Assembly (NCBI GenBank): GCA_045540355.1
Contig: JAZQHB010000040.1
Span: forward strand, 1 to 64,000
Origin: RGIG2945 sp045540355
GTDB lineage: Bacteria > Bacillota > Clostridia > Oscillospirales > Acutalibacteraceae
DNA length: 64,000 nt
Direction: 5' to 3'
Below, piece by piece: positions 44,274 to 52,924 of this stretch. Made by a program: the position numbers and the translations under genes. A model generated the notes under the pieces. It was not told the DNA's origin and did not search any database. It saw nothing but the letters and a program-made list of their open reading frames with translations. Every line of letters starts with the position of its first letter. The stretch's first letter is position 1.

Positions 44274-46019
44274 TTATTTTTTAAACAATTTTAAGAAGGC
44301 TTCGTCAGAAGCTTCTGACGGATTAATAAAGTCAAGCTTTGTTGCCTCTTCTTTTATAACCGCAATACAATCTTCGCATTCTTTTATAGTATTGCTTATA
44401 TTTTCACCACGATAAAGTCGGGTTATGTAACCCATTTCGTCGGGGGTAAAATCTGAATTAAATGCCGAAAGCTCAACGCTTGCACCGTTTTTTAAATTTT
44501 CTTCAAGAAATTTAAATAATCGTTTGTTAAAAGAAGTAAGAATTTCATCAGAGCTAATCATTTCAAAGATTTTGTCCGAAAAATCCTGATTGTTCAAAAG
44601 CGTTGAAATAAGAATGTCTTCTGCTTTTGCAGCACGAAGAAATTTACTTCTGTCTGTGTTAATCTTATCATCAAATCCCGAAGTGTGCTTCTGGACATTC
44701 TTGAAAACTTCTTTCCTCTCTCCCCTGTGACGCCTTCTTACAGCTGAGTTGACTTGCGATTTAATTGCATCTCTTGAAACGGAGAGCTCCTCTGACAGAC
44801 GAGAAATGTATATATCTTTTTCAATCTCGTTGTCGATGCCAGAAAGAATTTTAACAACTTCATTCAAAAAGCCTACTTTTCCGTCGGTAGTCTGCAAATC
44901 GTAATTACCGCGAATACCTAAAATTTTAAATTCAATATCGTTAGATGCACCGTTGATCAGAGCTTCAAATCTTTCTCGTCCGTGTTTTTTTATAATTTCA
45001 TCGGGATCTTTACCTCCGACTAAGCTGAGTACACGGACTTTTATATCCACTTCATTAAAAATTGAAATTGCTTTCTCCGTTGCAGCTCTGCCTGCGGCAT
45101 CTGAATCGTAAGAAAGAATAACCTCATCGGCATATCTTGAAATTAACCTTGCTTGTTCTCTGGTAAGTGCAGTACCAAGACAAGCTACGGCATTTGTGAA
45201 TCCTGCCTGATGTAGAGATATGACATCCATGTAACCCTCGGCAAGAATGATTTTTCCGCCATTATCATTTTTAGCTTTATTCAAGGCAAAAACTGCATTA
45301 CTTTTTTTGTATATAAGTGTGTCAGAAGTGTTGACATATTTCGGTTTTGAATCGTCAAGAACTCTGCCGCCGAAAGCGATAACATTACCTCTTAAATCTA
45401 TAATCGGAATGATAATTCTGTTTCTGAAGTTATCATAATAATATGTCTTGCCGTTTTTTTCGCTCTTTTTGACCAGATTTGCCTCATAAAGTTCGGTAAC
45501 ACTGTATCCTTTTGAGGTCATGTGCTTTATAAGACTGTCCCATTTATCGGGAGCATATCCCAAACCGAAGCGGATTATTATACTCTGAGAAAGATTTCGA
45601 CCGTTATAGTAATCCATCGCTATTTTTCCCTCATCGGTTTTTAAACAACTGTGGAAAAAACGGGCAGCTTCTTTATTAGCTTCAAGCAAACGACTCTTTT
45701 TTCTTGCGAGTGAATCATCGAAATTGTTTTCAGGCAATCTGATTCCGTGTTGCTCAGCAAGCATGGTGACCGCTTCGACATAGTCGAGATTTTCAGCTCG
45801 CATAAGGAATGAAACAATATCTCCTCCTGCACCGCATCCGAAGCAGTAAAAAGATTGACTTTCGGGATAGACAGTAAATGAGCCTGTTTTTTCGTTATGA
45901 AAAGGACATAAACCGACAAGAGTTCGCCCACGACGCTTAAGTGTAACATACGACGAAACAGTTGTCTCGATATCGGTTTTGAATTTTAGTTCCTGCAAAA
46001 AACTATCATCAAATCTCAT
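44274..46019 (-). CDS. dnaG: DNA primase
   Basis: Synthesises RNA primers at the replication fork, 581 residues. An N-terminal CHC2 zinc finger (CPFHNEK ... CFGCGAGGD), the RNA polymerase domain with the FGGR motif and the Toprim region ILAEGYMDV with SYDSDAAG, and a C-terminal DnaB-helicase-binding domain (about 450-581). The dnaG stop and rpoD start are 21 bp apart. The ATG at 46019 follows an AAAGGAT-type site. Confidence 0.97.
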   Translation of the reverse strand: MRFDDSFLQELKFKTDIETTVSSYVTLKRRGRTLVGLCPFHNEKTGSFTVYPESQSFYCFGCGAGGDIVSFLMRAENLDYVEAVTMLAEQHGIRLPENNFDDSLARKKSRLLEANKEAARFFHSCLKTDEGKIAMDYYNGRNLSQSIIIRFGLGYAPDKWDSLIKHMTSKGYSVTELYEANLVKKSEKNGKTYYYDNFRNRIIIPIIDLRGNVIAFGGRVLDDSKPKYVNTSDTLIYKKSNAVFALNKAKNDNGGKIILAEGYMDVISLHQAGFTNAVACLGTALTREQARLISRYADEVILSYDSDAAGRAATEKAISIFNEVDIKVRVLSLVGGKDPDEIIKKHGRERFEALINGASNDIEFKILGIRGNYDLQTTDGKVGFLNEVVKILSGIDNEIEKDIYISRLSEELSVSRDAIKSQVNSAVRRRHRGERKEVFKNVQKHTSGFDDKINTDRSKFLRAAKAEDILISTLLNNQDFSDKIFEMISSDEILTSFNKRLFKFLEENLKNGASVELSAFNSDFTPDEMGYITRLYRGENISNTIKECEDCIAVIKEEATKLDFINPSEASDEAFLKLFKK

Positions 46020-46044
46020 ACTGCCGATAAGCTATCCTTTCTTT

Positions 46045-47052
46045 TTAATCAAAATCAACCCAAAAACCGGGAACAAATAATCTGTTGAATGTATTTACGC
46101 AAAATCTGTCGGTCATACCTGCTATATAGTCGCAAGCAGCTCTTTCTATACCTTCCGAAAGAATGACAGAGCGAAGATGATCAGGCAACTCATCAGGATG
46201 TGTGATAAAATAGTTATACATCCATTCGAGCATTTTAATAACTTTTTTCTCTTCACTTTTGCATAAGGGATTTGTATACACATTGGAAAACATAAATTCA
46301 TGAAGTCTGTCAAATGCCCAGGCAACATCTGCCTGCATTTTAATGGTTGTATCTGAATTAACTATTATTGAAGAAACAAGGGTGTTGATTCTCTTTGATT
46401 TAGTATCACCCAAAATATCGGTGTATTCAGTCGGAATATCATTTTCGGTAATGATATTTCCTCTGACAGCATCGTCGATATCATGATTGATATATGCGAT
46501 TTTATCAGCGTATCGAATTATCATACCCTCGAGAGTTTCTGCTTCTTTGCCTCTGGTGTGACAAAGAATGCCGTCTTTAACCTCGTATGTAAGATTAAGA
46601 CCTTGTCCGCCTTTTTCGAGTTTTTCAACAACACGAACGCTTTGTTCATAGTGGTTGAAGCCAAAGGTGTATAGTTCATTCAAAGCTCTTTCGCCAGCAT
46701 GACCGAACGGTGTATGTCCGAGGTCGTGCCCGAGTGCAATAGCTTCTGTAAGGTCCTCGTTTAATCTCAATGCACGAGCAATTGTACGGGCAATCTGGGC
46801 GACCTCAAGAGTGTGTGTAAGCCTTGTTCTGTAGTGGTCACCCTCAGGAGATAGGAATACCTGTGTTTTGTGTTTAAGCCGTCTGAAAGAATTGCAGTGA
46901 ATAATTCTGTCGCGATCCCTTTGGTATACCGTTCTGACAGAGCAGTCTTCTTCAGGTATCGCTCTGCCTTTTGATTTATCAGAAAAAGACGCATTTGGAC
47001 TGAATGTTCTGTATTCACTCTCAATAGTCATTTCTCGTACATTTTTTTCCAC
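46045..47052 (-). CDS. dgt: dNTP triphosphohydrolase, Dgt family
   Basis: HD-domain phosphohydrolase of 335 residues that converts dNTPs to deoxynucleosides and triphosphate. Metal motifs: RLTHTLEVAQIAR and HDLGHTPFGHAG, with a later ADKIAYINHDIDDA aspartate. It is the short form common in Firmicutes. The GTG start follows AAAGGGTGATGAATT. It opens the dgt-dnaG-rpoD operon, a frequent clostridial order. Confidence 0.9.
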   Translation of the reverse strand: MEKNVREMTIESEYRTFSPNASFSDKSKGRAIPEEDCSVRTVYQRDRDRIIHCNSFRRLKHKTQVFLSPEGDHYRTRLTHTLEVAQIARTIARALRLNEDLTEAIALGHDLGHTPFGHAGERALNELYTFGFNHYEQSVRVVEKLEKGGQGLNLTYEVKDGILCHTRGKEAETLEGMIIRYADKIAYINHDIDDAVRGNIITENDIPTEYTDILGDTKSKRINTLVSSIIVNSDTTIKMQADVAWAFDRLHEFMFSNVYTNPLCKSEEKKVIKMLEWMYNYFITHPDELPDHLRSVILSEGIERAACDYIAGMTDRFCVNTFNRLFVPGFWVDFD

Positions 47053-47110
47053 AATTCATCACCCTTTACCTATATATACAACTAAAAATACGAAAATCCT
47101 CTTTTTAAAA

Positions 47111-47728
47111 TTAAATTTCCATATATTCTTCTGATGTTATGTTGAAAGAGTAACGACCGTTGCTGGTATCAATAAGTCTTTCATTGAATTTTTCTGCGAG
47201 ATTTTTCGGAAGATGGAGAATTACTTTAACATTATCCTCGTATACTGTATCAATAATTTTACCGCCGTTTTCGGGTATAAAGCTCGGAAGCTTACCGTAG
47301 AAACCGTAGTCACAGGTGATTTCACCGATAACACACAAAGACATTTTTATTATGTTTGCTGCTTCAAGGGCGATTTTTGCAGAATGCGAATATGCTCTGA
47401 CAAGTCCGCCACCGCCAAGTAAAATTCCGCCGAAATATCTTGTGACAACAACAGCAACATCGGTTACATTTTCTTTTTCGAGGACATCAAGCGTAGGTAT
47501 ACCGGCAGTGCCTTGCGGTTCACCGTCATCAGAATATCGTTTGATTCCGCCGTTTCTCAGTATATAGGCGTAAACATTGTGTGTCGCATCCCAGTGTTTT
47601 GACTTAATTTTGGAAATGAAAGCAAGCGCCTCATCGGCGGTTTTTACCGGACAGGCATAACCGATGAAACGAGATTTTTTGACGATATATTCGTCAGCGG
47701 CTTCTTTTTTTACAGTTCTGTATTCCAT
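47111..47728 (-). CDS. YigZ/IMPACT-family protein
   Basis: Protein of 205 residues with the N-terminal IMPACT (UPF0029) domain: KSRFIGYACPV, the signature YSDDGEPQGTAGIP, and TRYFGGILLGGGGLVRAYS. The C-terminal ~65 residues form the ferredoxin-like DUF1949 domain (CDYGFYGKLPSFI). The eukaryotic homologue IMPACT modulates translation by binding Gcn1; bacterial function is not settled, and an elongation-factor or nucleic-acid role has been proposed. It is encoded between rpmE and dgt on the same strand. Confidence 0.9.
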   Translation of the reverse strand: MEYRTVKKEAADEYIVKKSRFIGYACPVKTADEALAFISKIKSKHWDATHNVYAYILRNGGIKRYSDDGEPQGTAGIPTLDVLEKENVTDVAVVVTRYFGGILLGGGGLVRAYSHSAKIALEAANIIKMSLCVIGEITCDYGFYGKLPSFIPENGGKIIDTVYEDNVKVILHLPKNLAEKFNERLIDTSNGRYSFNITSEEYMEI

Positions 47729-47736
47729 GACACAAT

Positions 47737-47767
47737 GAAAAAGGGACGATGCAAAAAAGCACCGTCC
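47737..47767 (-). terminator. Terminator after rpmE
   Basis: On the minus strand GGACGGTGC, loop TTTTTT, GCATCGTCC (one G-U pair), then CTTTTTC. It lies 10 nt after the rpmE stop and just before the IMPACT-family start. Confidence 0.85.
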
Positions 47768-47776
47768 GCCAATCCT

Positions 47777-47986
47777 TTACTTGCTTTCCTGAAGGTTGAA
47801 ACGCTTCTTGAAGCGGTCAACACGTCCGCCTGTATCAACAAGCTTCTGTTTTCCCGTGAAGAACGGGTGGCACTTTGAACAAATATCAACGCGCAAATCC
47901 TTTTTTGTAGAGGATGTTTCAATTACCTCTCCGCAAGCACATCTGATGGTTGTGGGTTCGTATTTGGGATGGATTCCCTCTTTCAT
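47777..47986 (-). CDS. rpmE: 50S ribosomal protein L31
   Basis: Small protein of the large ribosomal subunit, 69 residues. The zinc-binding 'C+' form: C16 and C18 in CAC, C36 and C39 in CSKC, then HPFFTGKQK and the conserved end GRVDRFKKRF. The ATG at 47986 follows GAGGTGACAAG; the upstream in-frame ATG at 48010 lacks a ribosome site. Confidence 0.97.
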   Translation of the reverse strand: MKEGIHPKYEPTTIRCACGEVIETSSTKKDLRVDICSKCHPFFTGKQKLVDTGGRVDRFKKRFNLQESK

Positions 47987-48036
47987 TCTTGTCACCTCTT
48001 TCGGTTGCATAATAAGTCAAAATACTGAACATTGCG

Positions 48037-48065
48037 ATTATACTATATAAATTCCGAAAATGCAA
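48037..48065 (-). promoter_or_regulatory. Predicted sigma-A promoter for rpmE
   Basis: Minus strand TTGCAT, 17-bp spacer, TATAAT, with the start about 45 bp before the ATG. Confidence 0.7.
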
Positions 48066-48118
48066 GTATTTTTTAATAAAAATTTTTTATTAGTTAAAAA
48101 TATTTTCGGAGTGATGAA

Positions 48119-48796
48119 ATGTTTTCTATTATTATTCGTACTTTTATATTATATATTTTTGTTGTTGCATCTGTCAGAATTATGGGTAAAAGGCAGATTG
48201 GTGAGCTGCAACCGACTGAACTTGTTATAACAATTCTGCTCTCTGAAGTTGCTTCAATTCCCATGGAGGACCCGGATATACCGATAGTATATTCGCTTCT
48301 TTCAGTTTTACTGCTTGTTTCTTTCGAAATAATAATATCAGTATTGAGCATGAAAAGCAACAGATTCAGAGGATTGATTCAGGGAAATTCAATAATTGTA
48401 ATAAAGAACGGTAAGTTTGATCAGAAACAGATGAAACGATTGAGATTTACAGTCGATGATATTCTTGAATCATTAAGACAAAAAGATGTTTTTGATGTAA
48501 GTGAAGTTCAGTATGCAATTGTCGAAACAAACGGCAATCTAAGTGTGTTGCTGAAAAATGAAAATAAACCAGTTACGGTAAAAAACATGGGTTTGACAAA
48601 AAGTGAGTCGGGACTTCCCTGCCTTATAATCAGCGATGGAAGAATTTTAAAGAAAAATTTTAAAGATTGCGATATGACTGAAAAAAAGTTGAAGAAAATT
48701 CTAAAAAAACATAAGGCTACCGCTTCTGAAATACTGTTGATGACTTCAGATTTATACGGAAATATCAATCTTGTGAAGAAGGATTTGGGTATATGA
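48119..48796 (+). CDS. DUF421 (YetF-type) membrane protein
   Basis: Membrane protein of 225 residues. Two or three N-terminal helices (about 4-24, 33-50 and 58-80) contain the DUF421 signature VRIMGKRQIGELQPTELVITILLSE. The cytoplasmic C-terminal part has the LIQGNSIIVIKNGK and MKRLRFTVDDILESLRQKDVFDV segments typical of YetF/YrbG proteins. The biochemical role is unknown; in Bacillus some members are sporulation-related. It overlaps the next gene by 4 bp, the usual DUF421-DUF4363 pairing. Confidence 0.88.
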   Translation: MFSIIIRTFILYIFVVASVRIMGKRQIGELQPTELVITILLSEVASIPMEDPDIPIVYSLLSVLLLVSFEIIISVLSMKSNRFRGLIQGNSIIVIKNGKFDQKQMKRLRFTVDDILESLRQKDVFDVSEVQYAIVETNGNLSVLLKNENKPVTVKNMGLTKSESGLPCLIISDGRILKKNFKDCDMTEKKLKKILKKHKATASEILLMTSDLYGNINLVKKDLGI

Positions 48797-49134
48797 AGAG
48801 AATTTTAGCGGCAATTTTAATTCTTGTTACGGCAATAACAATTTCATTTTCAGGCACGGTTGTTCTTGTTGAAAGACTTGATGATTTAAAAATGAAAGCA
48901 GAATTGATACTTCAAAATGAAAGTGAACCCAAAAATCTCTATGATGCATGGGTAAAATCAGAGAAAATATTTTCTTTGACCTTAAATGAGGATAAATACA
49001 AAAATTTGGCAAGGCACATATACCTCCTTAATTCTCTCGGCGGTGATGATTTAGAAAAGTCTTGCAGAGAAATTCTTTATGAAATTGAAGTTATTCGAGA
49101 AACTCAGCGTCTTTCTCTCGAAAATATTTTATAA
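48793..49134 (+). CDS. DUF4363 family protein
   Basis: Protein of 113 residues with an N-terminal membrane helix (about 5-25) and a helical extracytoplasmic part ending in IEVIRETQRLSLENIL. The pattern, length and the 4-bp overlap with a DUF421 gene identify it as DUF4363. Function unknown; the pairing suggests a membrane complex with the upstream protein. Confidence 0.8.
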   Translation: MKRILAAILILVTAITISFSGTVVLVERLDDLKMKAELILQNESEPKNLYDAWVKSEKIFSLTLNEDKYKNLARHIYLLNSLGGDDLEKSCREILYEIEVIRETQRLSLENIL

Positions 49135-49241
49135 TTTACAATTTTTTTATAATCAAGGGTTGTAAAATTTTAAAAAATAGTATAAAATAAGTGTGTTATG
49201 GCTAAAAGTAGCCGTCAATACAGAAGTAAAGGATGAATAAA

Positions 49242-51002
49242 ATGTCTAAAAACGACACAAACATCAGCATGGCTGAACAGTACCGAAAAGAAAGAAAGCA
49301 AAGAATTGCAAAAAATGCAAAGAAAGCTGCTAAAAAGAACGGCTCAGGTAATTCCGGCTCTTCAGAAATTTTAGCGAAGATTATAACTACAGTATTTGCG
49401 GTAGTTGTAGTTGGTTTTGTTTCTTATCTGCTTTTGAATAACTTTGGTGTATTTGAAAGAATGATTCCCGCTTGCGAAGTTGGCGGCACAACTATCAGTA
49501 AAGCTGAATATACATATCAGATTCGTTCGACTTATACACAGCTTTGCACCATGGCTGACCAGTATGCACAGTACTACGGCTCAAATATTTTAGGTTTTGA
49601 TACTTCTAAGACACCCGAAGATCAGAAATACACTGCTGATGATGAAGCTCCCACTGATGAGGAAGCTGCAAAAGACTACGAAGGCGACAAATATGATACA
49701 TGGATGGATTATATTGTCGACCAGGCAATTGTTGGTATTCAGGAAAGAATAGCACTTTGTGCTGAAGCAAAAGAAGCCGGCTTTGAACTTAGCGAAGAAG
49801 ATCTTAAAGAAATTGACGACGCTATTGATGAGCTCGAGAAGAATGTTCTTGAATCTTCAACAGAAACAAACCCCATCTCACTTAAGGGTTATATTAAGAA
49901 CACATACGGCAACGGCATGACACTCAAAATGTTCAAAAATCTTCAGATAGAAACAACTCTTGCTCAGAAGTATCAGGAGCACAAAAAGGAAGAACTCAAA
50001 GATTCGTACGCTGAATCTGACATTAAGGCTGCTTATGACAAAGATAAGGCAACTTATGATGTAGTTGACTACAGATCATATACAATTGCTTTCTCAGATA
50101 AGAAAGACGATACAAATAAAACTCTTACAAAGGCTGAAGCTAAAAAGCGTGCTGACGATTTTGTTGCTGCAATCACAGACGAAAAATCATTCAATAAGCT
50201 TGCTGACAAATATGCAAAGGCTGATGATGAAAAGAGCACAACTTATGAAGATGCTGATGCAACACTTACTAAAGGTGCAACAGGTGCAAACTTTGAATCA
50301 ATGGATGAAAAAGGCACAGTTAAAAAATGGGTTTACGCTGACGGAAGAAAAGCCGGTGATGTAAAGGCATTTGAATTGGCATCAAGTTTCGTTATCGTTT
50401 ATGTTGTAACTCCCGCTCATGAAACTTATGCTTATGATTCTCGTCATATCCTTGTTAAATTCGATGGTGAAACCGACGAAACAACAGGCGAAACAGCTAC
50501 CCCGAAAGACTCAGATTGGAAAGCTCTCAAGGCTGAAGCTGACAAGATTTATAAAGAGTGGAAATCCGGTGAAGCTACAGAAGATTCATTTGCCGCTTTA
50601 GCTGATAAGTATTCAGACGATGGCAGAGATGAAGATGGAAATCTTAACACACCCGGTGGATTATACGAGGATACAGCACCCGGACAGTTTGTTGAAAGCT
50701 ACGAAAAGTGGTGCCTTGCTCCTGAGCGTAAAGCCGGCGATGTCGGAATCGTAAAGGAAGATGGTTCTTATCAGGGTTATCACATTATCTACTTCAAAGG
50801 TTTAAATGATAAGCCTGTATGGGATGACACAATCCGCACAGAAAAAGCTAATGAGGATTATGATGAATATCACACCGATATTATTGATAACAAATATCAG
50901 TATAGTGTGAAGGATAGTGTGATCAAAGATTGCAGAAAAGACGCTTCTGACTTCTTCAGAGCTTATGTTGCACAATCCGCTGCAAGTTCTTACTCATATT
51001 AA
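49242..51002 (+). CDS. Membrane-anchored peptidylprolyl isomerase (PrsA/SurA-like foldase)
   Basis: Secreted-protein foldase of about 586 residues. A basic, lysine-rich N-terminal stretch is followed by a transmembrane anchor (about 45-65), then a long acidic helical SurA_N-like region. One parvulin domain follows (about 394-500), with AYDSRHILVKF, FAALADKYSDD, GGLYEDTAPGQFV and YQGYHIIYF. It has no lipobox, unlike PrsA. The first ATG (49233) overlaps the AAAGGA ribosome site, so the ATG at 49242 is used. A shorter lipoprotein homologue follows directly. Confidence 0.88.
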   Translation: MSKNDTNISMAEQYRKERKQRIAKNAKKAAKKNGSGNSGSSEILAKIITTVFAVVVVGFVSYLLLNNFGVFERMIPACEVGGTTISKAEYTYQIRSTYTQLCTMADQYAQYYGSNILGFDTSKTPEDQKYTADDEAPTDEEAAKDYEGDKYDTWMDYIVDQAIVGIQERIALCAEAKEAGFELSEEDLKEIDDAIDELEKNVLESSTETNPISLKGYIKNTYGNGMTLKMFKNLQIETTLAQKYQEHKKEELKDSYAESDIKAAYDKDKATYDVVDYRSYTIAFSDKKDDTNKTLTKAEAKKRADDFVAAITDEKSFNKLADKYAKADDEKSTTYEDADATLTKGATGANFESMDEKGTVKKWVYADGRKAGDVKAFELASSFVIVYVVTPAHETYAYDSRHILVKFDGETDETTGETATPKDSDWKALKAEADKIYKEWKSGEATEDSFAALADKYSDDGRDEDGNLNTPGGLYEDTAPGQFVESYEKWCLAPERKAGDVGIVKEDGSYQGYHIIYFKGLNDKPVWDDTIRTEKANEDYDEYHTDIIDNKYQYSVKDSVIKDCRKDASDFFRAYVAQSAASSYSY

Positions 51003-51009
51003 AAGACTG

Positions 51010-51039
51010 ACGCCGCAGAAATCTGCGGCGTTTGCTTTT
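51010..51039 (+). terminator. Hairpin after the first foldase gene
   Basis: ACGCCGCAGA and TCTGCGGCGT with a 2-nt loop, then TTGCTTTT. The stem is strong but the T run is interrupted, so termination may be partial. Confidence 0.7.
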
Positions 51040-51045
51040 CCCCTA

Positions 51046-51074
51046 TTTACACTAAAGTCTTTTTGTGATAAAAT
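51046..51074 (+). promoter_or_regulatory. Predicted promoter for the foldase lipoprotein
   Basis: TTTACA, 17-bp spacer, TAAAAT, ending 18 bp before the TTG start at 51093. Confidence 0.6.
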
Positions 51075-51092
51075 TGCACAGAGGTGATTTTT

Positions 51093-52565
51093 TTGAGAAA
51101 AATTCTGTCACTACTTCTGATATTTACGGTAATTTTTACAGCGGGTGCTTGTTCGGATGAGGAAACAGATTATGATGAAATTAAACCCGAGTATAAAATT
51201 TCTGCTGCCGAGTTCTCGTATCAGCTCATAGCTACATACTCAAACCTATGTTCACTTGTGGAGAACTATATGAGTTCTTACGGTACAAATCCCCTTGGCT
51301 TTGACCCCAAGATTTCCCCTGAAAAACAGAAATATGTTGCTGAGAATGAATCACAAGAAACAAACAATAATTACAATACATGGATGGATTATATTATTGA
51401 TACTGCGTACTGTGCTATTCAAGAACGAAAGGTTCTTTGCGACGAGGCAAGAGCTGAAGGTTTGAATCTTGATGAGAAGGATACAAAAAAGATTGACACT
51501 TTAATTGATGATATGATAAACAGATATAATTTAGATAAAAGCGGGATAAATGCTGAAGCTTTGCTTAATCAATGGTACGGTAACGAAATGACCGTTGAAA
51601 TATTCAGAAAGATTCAGGAAGAAGCTATACTCTCTGAAAAATATGAAAAATTCAAAACTGATGAATTCTTTGATTCCTACTCTTATCAAGACCTTAAAGC
51701 AATCTATGAAAAAAACAAATCAAAATACGGTACTGTCGGAATAGCTGTTTACCCTCTTTCCTACACTTATGATAAGAAGGCTGACGCTAAGAAGAAGGCA
51801 GAAGCTATACTTTCACAAATGACTGATTTTAGTTCAGTTGAAAGAATAGTGAATAAAAATTCTGATGCAAAGAATTATGCTGCGGCTTTGGGTAGTGACC
51901 TTGATTATTATGATGCTGTCGGCAATCTGAAAAAATGGGCTTTTGACTCACAACGAAAAACCGGTGACAAAAAAGTTTTTGACGGCAGCGGAACATATTA
52001 TGTGGTTTATATCACAAAACCTGTATACGATGCCTTTACTTACGATTCCAGACATATTTTGTTAATGGCTGATGATACCGAAAATGTAACAGACAGTACA
52101 TGGCAATCACTTTCATCTGAAGCAGACAAAATTCTGAAAGAATGGGAAGTCGGTGAAAGAACCGAAGCGTCATTTGCTGAGTTGGCAGAAATATATTCTG
52201 AAGATACAGGAAGCAGAGATAATGGTGGTTTGTATAAAAATACCCGTCCTGACCTTTTTGTAGAAGAATATGAAAACTGGTGTCTGCAACCTGATCGAAA
52301 ATATGGTGATGTTGATGTTGTAAAGACAGCCAATTCCCGTTATAAAGGGCTTCACATTATATACTTTATTTCTCAGAACGGAATGCCCGTTTGGGAGAGT
52401 GAATTAAGGTCTGAGAAGTCATCGGAAGATTATCAGAGGTTTTCTAACAGACTGTTTTCGTCAGAATGTTCTAAGTACACGATTGATAACAACATGATAA
52501 ACACATCTGTTAATTCTTCACTTGAGAAAATAAGCAATTTAATTAAACAAACTAAAGATAAGTAA
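51093..52565 (+). CDS. Peptidylprolyl isomerase lipoprotein (PrsA-like), paralogue of upstream gene
   Basis: Foldase of about 490 residues anchored as a lipoprotein: signal peptide, then lipobox TAGAC with the modified cysteine near residue 20. It shares blocks with the upstream protein (NTWMDYII, AEFSYQ versus AEYTYQ, YDSRHIL, GGLY, KWCL versus NWCL), so the two arose by tandem duplication. The parvulin domain is at about 312-440. Parvulin-type activity is likely but not certain. The TTG at 51093 is chosen because the GTG at 51084 belongs to the GAGGTGA ribosome site. Confidence 0.85.
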   Translation: MRKILSLLLIFTVIFTAGACSDEETDYDEIKPEYKISAAEFSYQLIATYSNLCSLVENYMSSYGTNPLGFDPKISPEKQKYVAENESQETNNNYNTWMDYIIDTAYCAIQERKVLCDEARAEGLNLDEKDTKKIDTLIDDMINRYNLDKSGINAEALLNQWYGNEMTVEIFRKIQEEAILSEKYEKFKTDEFFDSYSYQDLKAIYEKNKSKYGTVGIAVYPLSYTYDKKADAKKKAEAILSQMTDFSSVERIVNKNSDAKNYAAALGSDLDYYDAVGNLKKWAFDSQRKTGDKKVFDGSGTYYVVYITKPVYDAFTYDSRHILLMADDTENVTDSTWQSLSSEADKILKEWEVGERTEASFAELAEIYSEDTGSRDNGGLYKNTRPDLFVEEYENWCLQPDRKYGDVDVVKTANSRYKGLHIIYFISQNGMPVWESELRSEKSSEDYQRFSNRLFSSECSKYTIDNNMINTSVNSSLEKISNLIKQTKDK

Positions 52566-52602
52566 AAAAATAACCCACAGTTTTTGGTTTAACTGTGGGT
52601 TA
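52563..52602 (-). terminator. Terminator after the ProC-domain gene
   Basis: TAACCCACAGTT and AACTGTGGGTTA flank an 8-nt loop, and on the minus strand a run of seven T residues follows. It lies between convergent genes; there is no T run on the plus strand. Confidence 0.85.
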
Positions 52603-52609
52603 AGCTATG

Positions 52610-52924
52610 TCATATTGAAGCATCGAATGCATCGGTTACCTTTGATTCAAAGGCGTCAGCTTGTAAAGAAGCAACGCCTTCAATTGTTGTACCTCCGGGA
52701 GAACAAACTTTATCAACAAGCTCCCACGGATGGTCTTTAGTGGCGGTAATGAGCTTTGCTGAACCTAAGAGGAGTTGTGAAGCAATTTTGTCAGCTTGTT
52801 CTGCAGGAATGCCGTTTTTAATTCCGGCTTTGCTCAAAGCATCGATAAAACAATATGTATATGCAGAAACTGAAGCTTCGAGCACATCATAAGCTTTCGG
52901 ATTTCCCATAGGATAATTTTTCAT
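52610..52924 (-). CDS. Stand-alone pyrroline-5-carboxylate reductase C-terminal domain (truncated ProC)
   Basis: A 104-residue protein that matches only the C-terminal dimerisation domain of ProC: VSAYTYCFIDALSKAGIKNGI, ADKIASQLLLGSAKLI, and the signature LVDKVCSPGGTTIEGVASL. The ~160-residue NADPH-binding Rossmann half is missing, so it cannot be a normal reductase. The start ATG overlaps the mscL stop codon (TAATG), giving translational coupling. It may be a decayed fragment or a repurposed domain. The intact frame, coupling and own terminator argue for expression. Confidence 0.75.
   Translation of the reverse strand: MKNYPMGNPKAYDVLEASVSAYTYCFIDALSKAGIKNGIPAEQADKIASQLLLGSAKLITATKDHPWELVDKVCSPGGTTIEGVASLQADAFESKVTDAFDASI

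Noticed and set aside
49140..49241. Small stem GGCT/AGCC before the first foldase as a regulatory hairpin
   Set aside because: Only four base pairs, not convincing.
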